64,000 nucleotides of DNA from Rhodopirellula sp. SM50. Lineage in GTDB: Bacteria; Planctomycetota; Planctomycetia; Pirellulales; Pirellulaceae. Numbering within the stretch: the first letter of the stretch is position 1; every line of letters begins with the position of its first letter. The position numbers were made by a program, and so were the translations under genes. The notes beneath the pieces are model-generated. The model saw only the letters and a list, made by a program, of their open reading frames with translations. It made no database searches and was not told the DNA's origin. Where the stretch lies: NCBI RefSeq assembly GCF_002289565.1, contig NZ_NTFY01000015.1, positions 62,001 to 126,000 on the forward strand. The letters run 5' to 3'. Positions 15,528-24,769 of the stretch are shown piece by piece.

Positions 15528-17057
15528 CTATTCCCGCACGACCATCAACAGCATTTGATTGCCGCGACGGATGGTCACGCGACAGGGCTGATTCTGGCGT
15601 TTGTACTCGTCCAGGATCACCTCCAATTGGCGAGCCGATGTCAGCGGCAAACCTCCGGCCGTCTGGATCACATCGCCGACTTCCAGCCCATCGCGTTCGG
15701 CGATGCTGTTGTCCTTGATGCCGGTGATGATCAGTCCCGACTCCAGGTTCCGGTAGCCATATTTCTGGGCGGTCGCCGGGGTGACCGGCACCAATTCGGC
15801 ACCCATCACTTCGCCCGATCCGAACTGGGCCATCACCTCTTCGGTGCGTTCCTTCAGATCGACCCGGACCTGCAGCGGCTTGCCGTCACGATCAAGCTCC
15901 AGCTGCATTTGTGCTCCCGGCGGACGACTGGCGACATAGTTCCGCATCTGCGCGTGGGTCCTCATCGGGCGTCCGTCGATCGCCACGACGACGTCGCCGG
16001 GCTGAATCCCCGCCTGGTCGGCCGGCATCCCTTCGAGCACCGATTCGATCAACACACCGCGTTTGGCCTTCAACTGGTAGCCTTCGATCGTTTCTTCATT
16101 GACCGGCCCCAAGCTGGCGCCCAAGAATCCGCGCCGTACGGTTCCGTTTTCGATGATGGAATTCAAAACCGGGGCGGCCAGCGAGACAGGGATGGCGAAA
16201 CCGATCCCCGCGCTCGATCCGCTACGGGACATGATGGCGGTGTTGATCCCGACCAGTTCGCCGCGCAAGTTGACCAGCGGGCCGCCGGAGTTTCCGGGGT
16301 TGATCGCCGCGTCGGTCTGCAGGAAGTCTTCAAACCCGGCTCCGTCGCCGATGATGCCGCGGATCCGGTTTTTCCCGCTGATGATTCCCGCCGTGACGGT
16401 TTGATCGAGTCCGAAGGGGCTGCCGATCGCGACCACCCAATCACCGACTTGGATCGCGTCGGAATTGCCCAACGAAGCCGCTTTGAGATCGGTGCGATCC
16501 ACTTTGACGACAGCCAGATCGGTCTGAGGGTCGGTGCCGATGATGCGCCCGGCGGCTTTCTTTCCGTCAGAAAACTCGACCTCCAGTTCATCGGCGCCTT
16601 CGACCACGTGATTGTTGGTCAAGATGTAGCCGTCGCTGCGAACGATCACGCCACTTCCCATTCCGCTCTCTTCGCGACGTTGCGGCTGGCCTTCGGGCAG
16701 ATTAAAAAATTGTTCGAACCCCGGCGGCAGCCCTGGCGGAACCCGTTGCCCGCGAATGATCTGGGTCGCCTTAGTATTGATGCTGACGACGCTCGGCCGC
16801 ATCAAATTGGCGACGTTGCGAAACGCCGTCGACAGATCCTGTGCGGCTCCGAGGTTCTGCCCCGGCAGCGGCGACGCTTGGCCGACCGGCCCCGCGACGG
16901 CAGCCGACTGCGTCGCGACCACCTCTTGGGCGCCCGGGTCATTGCGCAGGAATCCCGGTACGGTCATCACCGCGCCGGTGACGAGCGATCCCAAGATCAT
17001 CGCACCGAGGGCACCACTGATCCGTTTCCAGGATTGGGACATTACCGTATTGGGCAT
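15528..17057 (-). CDS. HtrA/DegP-family serine protease
   Basis: 509 residues from the ATG at 17057, which has a good GGGAG ribosome site eight bases upstream; the frame extends further but into repeat-bearing DNA. An N-terminal membrane anchor (about 15-37) places the enzyme in the periplasm. The trypsin-like domain has the triad H150 (ILTNNHVVEG), D180 (TDLAVVKVD) and S257 (INPGNSGGPLV). Two PDZ domains follow (about 310-400 and 420-505; GVLIESVLEGMPADQAGIQP and GLIITGIKDNSIAERDGLEV). Such proteases degrade or refold misfolded envelope proteins. Stands alone, so stress regulation is likely but not shown in the sequence. Confidence 0.95.
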   Translation of the reverse strand: MPNTVMSQSWKRISGALGAMILGSLVTGAVMTVPGFLRNDPGAQEVVATQSAAVAGPVGQASPLPGQNLGAAQDLSTAFRNVANLMRPSVVSINTKATQIIRGQRVPPGLPPGFEQFFNLPEGQPQRREESGMGSGVIVRSDGYILTNNHVVEGADELEVEFSDGKKAAGRIIGTDPQTDLAVVKVDRTDLKAASLGNSDAIQVGDWVVAIGSPFGLDQTVTAGIISGKNRIRGIIGDGAGFEDFLQTDAAINPGNSGGPLVNLRGELVGINTAIMSRSGSSAGIGFAIPVSLAAPVLNSIIENGTVRRGFLGASLGPVNEETIEGYQLKAKRGVLIESVLEGMPADQAGIQPGDVVVAIDGRPMRTHAQMRNYVASRPPGAQMQLELDRDGKPLQVRVDLKERTEEVMAQFGSGEVMGAELVPVTPATAQKYGYRNLESGLIITGIKDNSIAERDGLEVGDVIQTAGGLPLTSARQLEVILDEYKRQNQPCRVTIRRGNQMLLMVVRE

Positions 17058-17158
17058 CGTTGAGACTCCCTTATGCTTTGGTTGTAAAAACTTCGTTCTC
17101 TGCTGACATTTTTTCACGCCACCGCCGGCGATCGATCCGGTCGCCGCAAGCGATCGAT

Positions 17159-17203
17159 CATGTCCGAGTGGACCATGTCCGAGTGGACCATGTCCGAGTG
17201 GAC
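17159..17203. repeat. 15-bp tandem repeat, three copies
   Basis: Three perfect copies of CATGTCCGAGTGGAC at 17159, 17174 and 17189, in the 514-bp gap between the divergent htrA-like and glgC genes. Perfect identity suggests recent slippage. Nothing else recognisable in 17058-17571. Confidence 0.9.
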
Positions 17204-17571
17204 GCTGACACCGCCATTTTTTCGCCGTCCGCGGGGTGACGTTATCGTAGCGCGCCCGTCCACCGCTCGCATCGCCGGCTGACAACTTGGCACGCCCCGT
17301 CAGGCGGTAGCAAACAGCAGGCCAACCCCGGACCACGGCAGATATTCCGTCGATAATCGGTTTTTTGGGTAGATTCCACGCCGTTTCTGGCTGCGGCGGG
17401 CCTTGAAATTCTGGTACGCTATTCCGTATTGCTGTTTAGAGCTTGGGGTGCCGGCAGCAGACCCGGTGGCCCCCTGGGGACGATCGATGGCGACCAAAAT
17501 CGATTTCGACCCAAATTGATTAGCAACGATTTACTGGGTGGTCCGTCCAGCATGGGGCGAAGCACCTGACC

Positions 17572-18861
17572 ATGGAACGGGTGGCTCGAATGCGTGACAC
17601 ATTGACGGTGATTTTGGCAGGCGGTCGGGGTTCGCGATTGGAACCGCTGACACGCGACCGCGCGAAACCCGCGGTGCCCTTTGGTGGTCTCTACCGGATC
17701 ATCGATTTTGTGCTCAGTAATTGTCTCAACAGCGACATGCGGCGGCTGTTGTTGTTGACTCAGTACAAAGCACAATCGCTGGACCGACACATCAATCTGG
17801 CTTGGCGGAATTACTTCTGTCGCGAGCTCGGTGAGTTCATCGACGTCGTTCCGCCCCAGCAGCGAATCGCGGGCAATTGGTATTCCGGGACCGCCGATGC
17901 GGTCTATCAAAACATCTATGCGATCGAGCGGGAGCAGCCCGAGCACATCGTCATCCTGGCGGGCGACCACATCTACAAGATGAACTACGGGCCGATGGTC
18001 GATCACCATCGCAAGCTCGATGCCGACATCACGATCGGTGCGTTGCGTGTGCGAGTCGACGAGGCACGGCAATTCGGCGTCATGCAGACCGATCTGGATG
18101 GCCGCGTCATCGGATTTCAAGAGAAGCCCGAGAACCCGATTCCGACGCCCGAGGACCCCGAGTTCTGTTTGGCGTCGATGGGGATCTATGTCTTCAACGC
18201 CCGGTTCCTGTACGAGCAGCTGTGCGCCGACGCCACGCGGATGGACAGCGACCACGATTTCGGCAAGAACATCATCCCCCAGGCGATCGATTCGCACCTG
18301 GTCTGCGCGTTTCCGTTCTTGGACGAAAACCGCAAGTCGGACGCGTATTGGCGCGACGTCGGGACCATCGACGCGTACTACGAAGCGACGATGGACCTGA
18401 TCAGCATCGATCCGCAGTTGAACTTGTACGACAAACATTGGCCCGTGCGTGCGTTCCAGCCGATGTTGCCGCCGCCGAAGTTTGTTTTCGGCAGCGAAGG
18501 CATTTCGACGCGTCGGGGGACGGCGATGGATTCGTTGGTTTGCCAGGGCGCGATCATCAGTGGCGGCAGTGTCGCCCGCAGCGTGATCGGCCCCGGCGTG
18601 CGAATCAACAGCTATTCCTCGGTCGAGGACAGCATCTTGTTTGACGAAGTGAACGTCGGTCGCCGCAGCCGCTTGCGTCGCGTGATCGTCGACAAGGGGG
18701 TTTCGATCCCGCCGGAAACCGAGATCGGTTTCGACCCGATCGCCGATGCCGAACGTGGATTCAAAGTCACCGAAAGCGGACTGGTCGTGATCAGCCGAGG
18801 CGAGTTGATCACGCCGCATTGCCCGGCCGAGCCGGCAGCGGTGGGACAAGCCGGCGTTTGA
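17572..18861 (+). CDS. glgC: Glucose-1-phosphate adenylyltransferase
   Basis: 429 residues, the usual length. It makes ADP-glucose from ATP and glucose-1-phosphate, the committed step of bacterial glycogen synthesis. The nucleotidyltransferase signature is at the N-terminus (ILAGGRGSRLEPLTRDRAKP, then FGGLYRIIDFVLSN), the glucose-1-phosphate region reads GTADAVYQN and ILAGDHIYKMNY, and EKPENP and YWRDVGTIDAYYEA follow. The C-terminal third is a left-handed beta-helix with hexapeptide-type repeats (GAIISGGSVARSVIGPGVRI). An internal ATG at 17590 gives an equally plausible start. No other glg gene is adjacent. Confidence 0.95.
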   Translation: MERVARMRDTLTVILAGGRGSRLEPLTRDRAKPAVPFGGLYRIIDFVLSNCLNSDMRRLLLLTQYKAQSLDRHINLAWRNYFCRELGEFIDVVPPQQRIAGNWYSGTADAVYQNIYAIEREQPEHIVILAGDHIYKMNYGPMVDHHRKLDADITIGALRVRVDEARQFGVMQTDLDGRVIGFQEKPENPIPTPEDPEFCLASMGIYVFNARFLYEQLCADATRMDSDHDFGKNIIPQAIDSHLVCAFPFLDENRKSDAYWRDVGTIDAYYEATMDLISIDPQLNLYDKHWPVRAFQPMLPPPKFVFGSEGISTRRGTAMDSLVCQGAIISGGSVARSVIGPGVRINSYSSVEDSILFDEVNVGRRSRLRRVIVDKGVSIPPETEIGFDPIADAERGFKVTESGLVVISRGELITPHCPAEPAAVGQAGV

Positions 18862-18870
18862 AAAGGCGGG

Positions 18871-18888
18871 GGAGGTTTACAAACCTCC
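18871..18888 (+). terminator. Possible hairpin after glgC
   Basis: GGAGGTTT and AAACCTCC form an 8-bp stem with a two-base loop, 10 bp after the glgC stop. No T run follows, so it is at best a weak or Rho-assisted terminator. Confidence 0.3.
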
Positions 18889-18965
18889 GTTGTCGCAATG
18901 AGGCCCGTCGGCCATGATGTGCGTCAAAGCGAACGATTCCTTTCACGCAACCATGGCGAAGCATC

Positions 18966-20387
18966 GTGCCCTATACACCGCCCAGCGAAACGCCGGATTC
19001 GAATACGCCCTTGGACGATCAAAAGGGTTGGCAAACCACGCCATACCCGATCACGACGATGCCTCCGGGGATCCCCTACATCGTCGGCAACGAAGCGGCA
19101 GAGCGGTTCAGCTTCTACGGCATGAAGGCGATTCTGACCGTCTTCATGACCCAATATCTGATCGGCAGCGGCGGAAGCGTCGATCCGATGAGCGACAACG
19201 ATGCCAAGTTCTGGGTCCACACCTTTGTGATGGCCGCCTACTTCACGCCGCTGCTGGGTGCCTTCCTGGCCGACTGGCTGTTCGGAAAATACAAAACCAT
19301 TCTCTATCTCTCGGTGCTCTACTGTTTCGGACACCTGGCGCTGGCGCTCGACGAAACCCGTTTGGGGCTCGCCATCGGACTCAGTCTGATCGCGCTGGGC
19401 ACCGGTGCCATCAAGCCCTGCGTCTCCGCCCACGTCGGTGACCAATTCGGAACCAAGAATTCTCACCTGCTGAGCAAGGTGTTCGGCTGGTTCTACGTCG
19501 CGATCAATCTGGGCGCGTTTGCCTCCACCATTTTGACGCCCTGGCTGCTGGATCGATACGGACCGCAAATCGCGTTCGGTGTGCCCGGGATTTTGATGGC
19601 GATCGCGACCTTGTTGTTTTGGATGGGACGCAACAAGTTCGTTCATATCCCGCCGCGGGGTCCCCAAGTCTTTCGCGACGCGTTCACCGGCGAAGGCGGT
19701 CGGGCGCTGCTTCGGCTGGCCCCGATCTACGTGCTGGTCGCGGTGTTTTGGAGCCTGTTTGACCAGACGGCCAGCGCCTGGGTTTTGCAGGCCGAAAACA
19801 TGGACCGAACCGTGATGGGCGTCGAACTGCTGTCCAGCCAGATCCAAGCCGCCAACCCGTTCCTGATCCTGATTCTCGTACCGCTGTTCAGCTACGCCGT
19901 CTATCCCGCGATCAGCAAGGTCTTTCCGCTCACCCCGCTCCGTAAAATTACGATCGGGATGTTTGTCACCGTGTTTGCATTCTCGATCAGCGCCTTGATT
20001 GAAACGGCGATTCAAAACGGAGGGACACCCAGTATTTCGTGGCAGGTGTTGGCGTACATTCTGTTGACCGCTGCCGAAGTCATGGTCTCCATCACGTGCC
20101 TGGAATTCAGTTACACCCAGGCGCCCAACAGCATGAAAAGTATCGTGATGAGCTTTTATATGTTGTCGGTGTCGCTGGGTAATTTCATCACCGCCGGCGT
20201 CAATGCCGTGATCAGCAACGCCGACGGAACGTCCAAGTTGCCCGGCGCGTCCTACTACTGGTTCTTTACCGGATTGATGCTCGTCGCCGCCGTGATCTTT
20301 ATCGCCGTCGCAGTGACCTATCGCGGAAAGCAGTACATTCAAGAATCCGAAGTCGAAGCGGAATCGGAAGCCGAAGGAACCGCGTAG
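18966..20387 (+). CDS. POT-family proton-coupled peptide transporter
   Basis: 473 residues with GTG as the most upstream start; an ATG at 19059 would remove a soluble N-tail. The first helix carries the POT signature as GNEAAERFSFYGMKAILTVF (the ExxERFxYY proton/peptide motif), and the protein has about 12 membrane helices. The second half contains LFDQTASAWVLQAENM and TCLEFSYTQAPNSMKSIVMS, both typical of PTR2 transporters. It imports di- and tripeptides with protons. A second peptide importer (oppABCDF) lies at 37080-43260. No operon partner. Confidence 0.93.
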   Translation: MPYTPPSETPDSNTPLDDQKGWQTTPYPITTMPPGIPYIVGNEAAERFSFYGMKAILTVFMTQYLIGSGGSVDPMSDNDAKFWVHTFVMAAYFTPLLGAFLADWLFGKYKTILYLSVLYCFGHLALALDETRLGLAIGLSLIALGTGAIKPCVSAHVGDQFGTKNSHLLSKVFGWFYVAINLGAFASTILTPWLLDRYGPQIAFGVPGILMAIATLLFWMGRNKFVHIPPRGPQVFRDAFTGEGGRALLRLAPIYVLVAVFWSLFDQTASAWVLQAENMDRTVMGVELLSSQIQAANPFLILILVPLFSYAVYPAISKVFPLTPLRKITIGMFVTVFAFSISALIETAIQNGGTPSISWQVLAYILLTAAEVMVSITCLEFSYTQAPNSMKSIVMSFYMLSVSLGNFITAGVNAVISNADGTSKLPGASYYWFFTGLMLVAAVIFIAVAVTYRGKQYIQESEVEAESEAEGTA

Positions 20388-20407
20388 GTTTCTAGCGGCG
20401 ACCTGCT

Positions 20408-20700
20408 ATGATCCCTCCGGGATCGGTGGGACGCGGGAGCGCGTCCGGTACCGGAGGTGGCGCTGCGCTGACCTCCGCCTAATCGCTGTGATCCCGACGG
20501 GATCGATCGGACGCGGGAGACGCGTCGGTACCGGAGGTGGCGCTGCGCTGACCTCCGGCTAATCGCTACCGATCCCGTCGGGATCGGTAGGTCGCGGGAG
20601 ACGCGGCACGGCCGCGATTGCCGGACCCCGGCGGGGTCCCAGCGCGTAGCCGGAGGTGAGCGCAGCGACACCTCCGGAAACCACGACCCTACGAACCACG
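20408..20700. repeat. 80-bp imperfect tandem repeat of palindromes
   Basis: GGTACCGGAGGTGGCGCTGC starts at 20447 and again at 20527 (80-bp period), each preceded by a GATCCC..GGGATC palindrome and followed by CTGACCTCCG, which pairs with CCGGAGGT. A third degenerate unit (20570-20680) ends GCAGCGACACCTCCGG. The same motif recurs around 54722-54780. Lies between the convergent POT and CsrA-like genes; no gene in 20388-20762. Confidence 0.8.
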
Positions 20701-20762
20701 ACCCCGCACGGGGTCGCAGCCAATCACGTCAGGTACTTCGGATCGCGCCGGACACCCGAGCG

Positions 20763-21368
20763 CTAGCCGATCGCGAGAACCACAACCGTCACGGCATCCG
20801 GATCCGACAGGAGTGCCTCGTCTGCTCCCGCCCAATCGGTCGCCAACGCATCATCGGGCGATTGAACGACCACAACGGTGCCGGCTGGATCGGAAACCTC
20901 TCCGGCGGCTGAATTGGCATATCCGACCGACGACTCGGCGACACCACCGGCGACCGTCCAATCATCGGCGAACACCGTTTCACAACGTTCTTCGAAGCGA
21001 TCAGACTGAAGGCTAGACGCTTCGCGGCGCAACACCTCCAGTCTCCCCAACGCCTCTTCCAAGGCCGTCAACGCGTCATTGCGATCACCGGCCAACAGCT
21101 TTTCTTGAGCAAGCTTTAGCTTCGTCGTGGTCGCGTTGATCTCGGCTTGGATCATCGACATCACTTCGCGGCGGACCACGGCGCAAAACGCTTCGCGGGC
21201 CGCAGCCTCATTCCCGACAGGTCGCAGTTCATGCCTGACGACTCGAATGTGCCGGGGTGCTTTGATGGCAAGGGTGGCGCGCGAACGCGTCAGCCGGACC
21301 ACCTCGATCGAAACTCCCAATCCAAGAAAATCGATTCGGTCATTTTCACGACGAGAGAGCAACAACAT
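20763..21368 (-). CDS. CsrA-domain protein with long C-terminal extension
   Basis: 201 residues; CsrA is normally about 60-70. Residues 1-48 fit the CsrA RNA-binding fold: MLLLSRRENDRIDF matches the first strand (L4, R6), VVRLTRSRATLAIKAPRHI the central strands, and VVRHEL the last, where the conserved RNA-contacting Arg is kept. The rest is helical (about 60-120, TTTKLKLAQEKLLAGDRNDA, coiled-coil-like) and then acidic and Ala/Val-rich with no recognised domain. A GGAG site six bases before the ATG supports the start. CsrA binds GGA in mRNA leaders; whether the fusion regulates translation, or is tethered by its tail, is unknown. Confidence 0.75.
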   Translation of the reverse strand: MLLLSRRENDRIDFLGLGVSIEVVRLTRSRATLAIKAPRHIRVVRHELRPVGNEAAAREAFCAVVRREVMSMIQAEINATTTKLKLAQEKLLAGDRNDALTALEEALGRLEVLRREASSLQSDRFEERCETVFADDWTVAGGVAESSVGYANSAAGEVSDPAGTVVVVQSPDDALATDWAGADEALLSDPDAVTVVVLAIG

Positions 21369-21575
21369 GGATCACTCCATTCACGTTGACACCGCGAAAA
21401 CGATCCTTTCGTCGCCGCAGTGGAGCAATGATGAAGCACTCATGCTTCGGTTTCCCCAAAACATAACGCAACGGCTAAAATGCGAAAACACCAGAATCTG
21501 AACCAGATTCGGCCGGCAGCGTAGAACCTAAGTCTTCTCTCGCATCCACCATCAATCGGCAGCCCCGGGGATCAC

Positions 21576-22310
21576 GTGGAACAGAACGCACACCCCAACC
21601 GATCTGGGCGACTGACCAGGGTCCTGTTTTGGGGCGGCGTGATCGTTTCGATCAAAGTGTTCCTGGCGATTCTGTACCAATATCGGTGGTACTTTCCAGC
21701 CGATTTCGATGCGTCGCCGTTTCTCGCCGGACGCCGATTCAGCTTCGTCGGACTCTATCGCTGGGCATTCTATTTGCACCTGTTCGCCGGACCCGCCGCG
21801 TTAATCCTTGGCACGTTCTTGCTCTATAGCGGTGGAAAGTCGCGTTGGCAGCGTGTCCATCGCACCGCCGGCAAGACACAGTGCGCCCTGATCGGGTTGA
21901 TGGTCGTCCCGAGCGGTTTGGTGATGTCGCTGCAAGCGTACGCCGGACCGATCGCCCAACTCGGCTTCATCGTCCAGTCGATTCTGACCGGCGCGACGAT
22001 CCTCGTTGCGGTGTCCTTTGTCCGCGCCGGCAACCTCGCGGCCCACCGTCGCTGGGCAAACCGTTGTTACCTGCTGCTTTGGTCACCGCTGTTGCTGCGC
22101 GTCGTGGCGGGATTGATGATCGTTTCGAATCTGGAATCGGAATGGACCTACCGCTTGAACGCATGGCTCAGCTGGCTCGTGCCGCTGGCGGTGTATGAAT
22201 GGGTTTTGATGTCATCCAAAGCCCACATGCGGTCAAGCAATACAGACCCCCGCTTTCTCTTCGCACGCACGAAAATTTCAACGCAGGCCGAAAACAGGAG
22301 CACCGCATGA
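21576..22310 (+). CDS. DUF2306 membrane protein
   Basis: 244 residues with about six to seven membrane helices. The pattern FYLHLFAGPAALILGTFLL, WQRVHRTAGKTQCALIGLMV, AHRRWANRCYLLLWSPLLLR (His residues in and beside helices) fits DUF2306, a family of small integral membrane proteins with conserved His that may bind haem. Function unknown. The ATGA overlap with the DUF1559 gene suggests the two are made together, although no functional link is known. Confidence 0.75.
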   Translation: MEQNAHPNRSGRLTRVLFWGGVIVSIKVFLAILYQYRWYFPADFDASPFLAGRRFSFVGLYRWAFYLHLFAGPAALILGTFLLYSGGKSRWQRVHRTAGKTQCALIGLMVVPSGLVMSLQAYAGPIAQLGFIVQSILTGATILVAVSFVRAGNLAAHRRWANRCYLLLWSPLLLRVVAGLMIVSNLESEWTYRLNAWLSWLVPLAVYEWVLMSSKAHMRSSNTDPRFLFARTKISTQAENRSTA

Positions 22311-23497
22311 ATCAACGAACAAGACCATTCGGATTGACGCTGATCGAATTGCTGGTCGTGATTGCGGTCCTAGGCGTCTTGGTCGGACTGATGCTGCCCG
22401 CGGTGCGGACCTCTCGTGAAGCGGCGCGGCGGATGAGCTGTTCCAACAACATCAAACAAATCGGTTTGGCGTTTCACAACTACCATTCGGCCAACGAGCA
22501 ACTTCCCATGCAGATGGGCGGAACCTTCGACCCGTCCTCCGATTCCGGGGGCACATCCGCCCCGGGCAACAACCGTTACCGCTTGAGCGCGCTGGTCGGA
22601 TTGCTGCCGTTCCTTGAACAGCAAGACGCATGGCAAGCGATTGCAGATGGAGAATCGGCGTCCAACAACACCTCGTACGCACCGATGGGGCCGGCGCCCT
22701 GGACGCGTGGATTCTATCCATGGCAAACAGAGTTCCCGGTCTTTCGATGCCCTTCCGATCCGGGCCTCGGCATGCCCGCTCACGGTCGCGTTAATCTGGC
22801 CGTTTGCTTGGGCGACGCGACCGCGGGAATCAACACCGGCCCGACCCGCTGGAGCCACGACGCACAAGCCTGGGTCACCGATCGCAGTGACGACGTGGCC
22901 GCATCCGGCCGCGGGGCGTTCGTTCCAAGGCAAGTGACGCGTTGGCGTGACATTCACGACGGGTTGAGCAACACGATCCTGGCCGCGGAAATCTCCACCG
23001 ACCTGGATGACGGTGACATCCGAACCTCAGGATCCTTGCTGAATGATTGGACCAAGATTCACGACGTGCCCACGCTATGCAAAAGCCAAATCGATTCGCA
23101 GCGACCGATGTTCTGGTCACAGGCCGACGACGGCCTTCCAAGCCTGGGCGGCGAGGACCAGAAACGCGGCTTTCGTTGGGCCGACGGAGCGGCTTTGTAC
23201 ACCGGGTTCAATACAATCCTGCCCCCGAACCGAGAGGTTTGTCTGGCCGGGGGTGAATCAGGCATCGGCATGCTGCCCCCGTCAAGTCGTCACCAGGGCG
23301 GAGCGCACGTGCTGATGGCTGATGGAGCGGTGATCTTTACGACCGATTCGATCGACAGCGGAGATCCGAACATCGGTACCGTCGTCCGGGGCGGAACCGG
23401 ACCGCGCGCCCCCGGCAGTCACAGCCCCTATGGACTGTGGGGTGCACTGGGAACGCGGGCCCAAGACGAAGTGATCGAGGAGCAGCTGAATCAGTAG
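22307..23497 (+). CDS. DUF1559 prepilin-like protein
   Basis: 396 residues from the ATG at 22307, which overlaps the upstream TGA; the longer frame lies inside DUF2306. The N-terminus is a type IV prepilin methylation signal (GLTLIELLVVIAVLGVL), then [20 protein letters not shown] and the DUF1559 body ending in GAHVLMADGAVIFTTDSID and [15 protein letters not shown]1559 proteins are greatly expanded in planctomycetes; they look like major pseudopilins with a large C-terminal domain and are probably surface or periplasmic. A second member is at 55184-56437. Confidence 0.93.
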   Translation: MNQRTRPFGLTLIELLVVIAVLGVLVGLMLPAVRTSREAARRMSCSNNIKQIGLAFHNYHSANEQLPMQMGGTFDPSSDSGGTSAPGNNRYRLSALVGLLPFLEQQDAWQAIADGESASNNTSYAPMGPAPWTRGFYPWQTEFPVFRCPSDPGLGMPAHGRVNLAVCLGDATAGINTGPTRWSHDAQAWVTDRSDDVAASGRGAFVPRQVTRWRDIHDGLSNTILAAEISTDLDDGDIRTSGSLLNDWTKIHDVPTLCKSQIDSQRPMFWSQADDGLPSLGGEDQKRGFRWADGAALYTGFNTILPPNREVCLAGGESGIGMLPPSSRHQGGAHVLMADGAVIFTTDSIDSGDPNIGTVVRGGTGPRAPGSHSPYGLWGALGTRAQDEVIEEQLNQ

Positions 23498-23509
23498 GTT
23501 GGTATCAAC

Positions 23510-23680
23510 AGGCTGGAAGCCTTCCCACAGGCTTGCCGTTCACCCACAGGCATGCACAGCATGCCCTACACGGCTTCAAGTGCGTCGTCCATCCAGCTCT
23601 CGTGGGTTGAGGCTTCGGTGTAGGTCAGGCTGTGCCTGACGGCCGCCCGCATGCACAGCATGCCCTACTGGTCCATCTAG
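23510..23680. repeat. Intergenic palindromes and direct repeats
   Basis: CAGGCTGGAAGCCTTCCCAC near 23514 is one arm of the GTGGGATAGGCTTCC family. GCATGCACAGCATGCCCTAC occurs twice (about 23551 and 23649), and a GTCAGGCTGTGCCTGAC palindrome lies between. Sits between the convergent DUF1559 gene and the secreted unknown. Confidence 0.6.
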
Positions 23681-23717
23681 CGATCGATGATTCGCAAGGT
23701 ATGGACCGAATGCTCAA

Positions 23718-24560
23718 TCACTGATTCAGCCGATCGAGCAACCGCTGCAATTTCCAGTGCGTCATCGTCGTCGTTGAAACCACGATAAGATACCGTTCGC
23801 GAATCGTCGCCGGGACAATCGTCGAATTCCCCCCGAGCCGTTCCCAGGTATCGGCGTCGATGCTGGTTTGAATCGTGTCGAGCAAGGCGTCAAAATCGGG
23901 AGAGGTCTCAGCGATCCCGCGAGACGGTTGAACGGATTCCCACGGGGCACGTGGCACCATGCTGATCAGTGGCGTCACATCGTAGATCCTCGTCGCCAAG
24001 TCGTCTTCGGCGGCTTCGATGGTGGTGATGACCACCTGGCCGCGAACGATCATCAGCGTCAAATACAAGTCTCTCACACGATTCAACACATCGACGATCA
24101 AACTGGGACGGCCTTCGATCACCGCTGCTTCATCGCGCTGCCACCATCTCGCTCGCTCCGCGTGTTGTTCTTGCGAACTCGCGTGCTCGTCAGTCATCAC
24201 TCCTGCGCCGATCTCAGCGTCCGGATCAATGCCGATTTCTTCCAATGCCCGTCGGTCAAGCAATACCGGAACCTGCTCACTGAGTTCCGCCGCCATCTGG
24301 CTCAGCGGCTGACCGGGAACCCAATGAAACGTCGACGGCTTCATCAACGCAACGGCCAGCGCTCGTTCCTGCTTCACGCTCATCAGCGGATCACATGGAA
24401 ACGAAACCACCGGCCCGCCGGGCTTGGTGACCGCCGAGCTAGAAATGTCGTCGCTCACTCCCGGGCTGAGCCAATGACGGGAAGCTGCTGTCGTCTGGGC
24501 GGCCACAAGACATGGCGACGTGAAGAGCAGAAACGACAAGGCGATGAATCTCATGAACAC
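23718..24560 (-). CDS. Secreted protein of unknown function, secretin-N-terminal-like
   Basis: 280 residues counting the GTG at 24560, which has AGGA five bases upstream; an ATG six bases later is an alternative. A signal peptide (FIALSFLLFTSPCLVAA) predicts export. The middle (75-115) resembles the STN-type segment that planctomycete proteins place before secretin-like repeats (VPGQPLSQMAAELSEQVPVL then LDRRALEEIGIDPD), and the end (220-280) is the DFDALLDTIQTSIDADTWER module followed by an LIVVSTTTMTHWKLQRLLD strand-helix. No pore-forming secretin domain is present. Function not recognised. The Cys and charged residues show no catalytic pattern. Confidence 0.7.
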   Translation of the reverse strand: MFMRFIALSFLLFTSPCLVAAQTTAASRHWLSPGVSDDISSSAVTKPGGPVVSFPCDPLMSVKQERALAVALMKPSTFHWVPGQPLSQMAAELSEQVPVLLDRRALEEIGIDPDAEIGAGVMTDEHASSQEQHAERARWWQRDEAAVIEGRPSLIVDVLNRVRDLYLTLMIVRGQVVITTIEAAEDDLATRIYDVTPLISMVPRAPWESVQPSRGIAETSPDFDALLDTIQTSIDADTWERLGGNSTIVPATIRERYLIVVSTTTMTHWKLQRLLDRLNQ

Positions 24561-24573
24561 GGCGTTCCTCTTG

Positions 24574-24636
24574 TAGGGTAAGCATCTTGCTTGCCATTGG
24601 TGCTCAGTGCGAATCGCAAGCTGGAAGCTTACGCCA
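24574..24636. repeat. Short palindromic repeat (GGAAGCTTACGCC family)
   Basis: GTAGGGTAAGCATCTTGCTT at 24574 is mirrored loosely by CGCAAGCTGGAAGCTTACGC at about 24613-24632. The second arm recurs at 43868-43893 and 58002-58052. Between the divergent secreted unknown and MuiA-like genes. Confidence 0.55.
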
Positions 24637-24769
24637 CTGCACTTGGCATGCCGAATGCATCATTGCCCTGCTGCACGCAAGATCGGGATTCGAGCGTTTG
24701 ATTTTGCGTCGCAGTCAATCATGCGGCTGTAGCGTTTTGCAACAGCAGGCCACTCAACGAGGTTGGAAC

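Noticed and set aside
15528-17336. Longer HtrA start at 17336
   Set aside because: The extra 93 residues are Gly/Pro/His repeats coded by the 15-bp tandem array, and the ATG at 17057 has a strong GGGAG site just before the signal anchor.
17419-18849. Large minus-strand frame opposite glgC
   Set aside because: High-GC antisense shadow; the plus-strand frame contains the full GlgC motif set.
20339-20671. Minus-strand frame over the 80-bp palindrome array
   Set aside because: Arg/Ser-rich translation of repeats; no start signal and no homology recognised.
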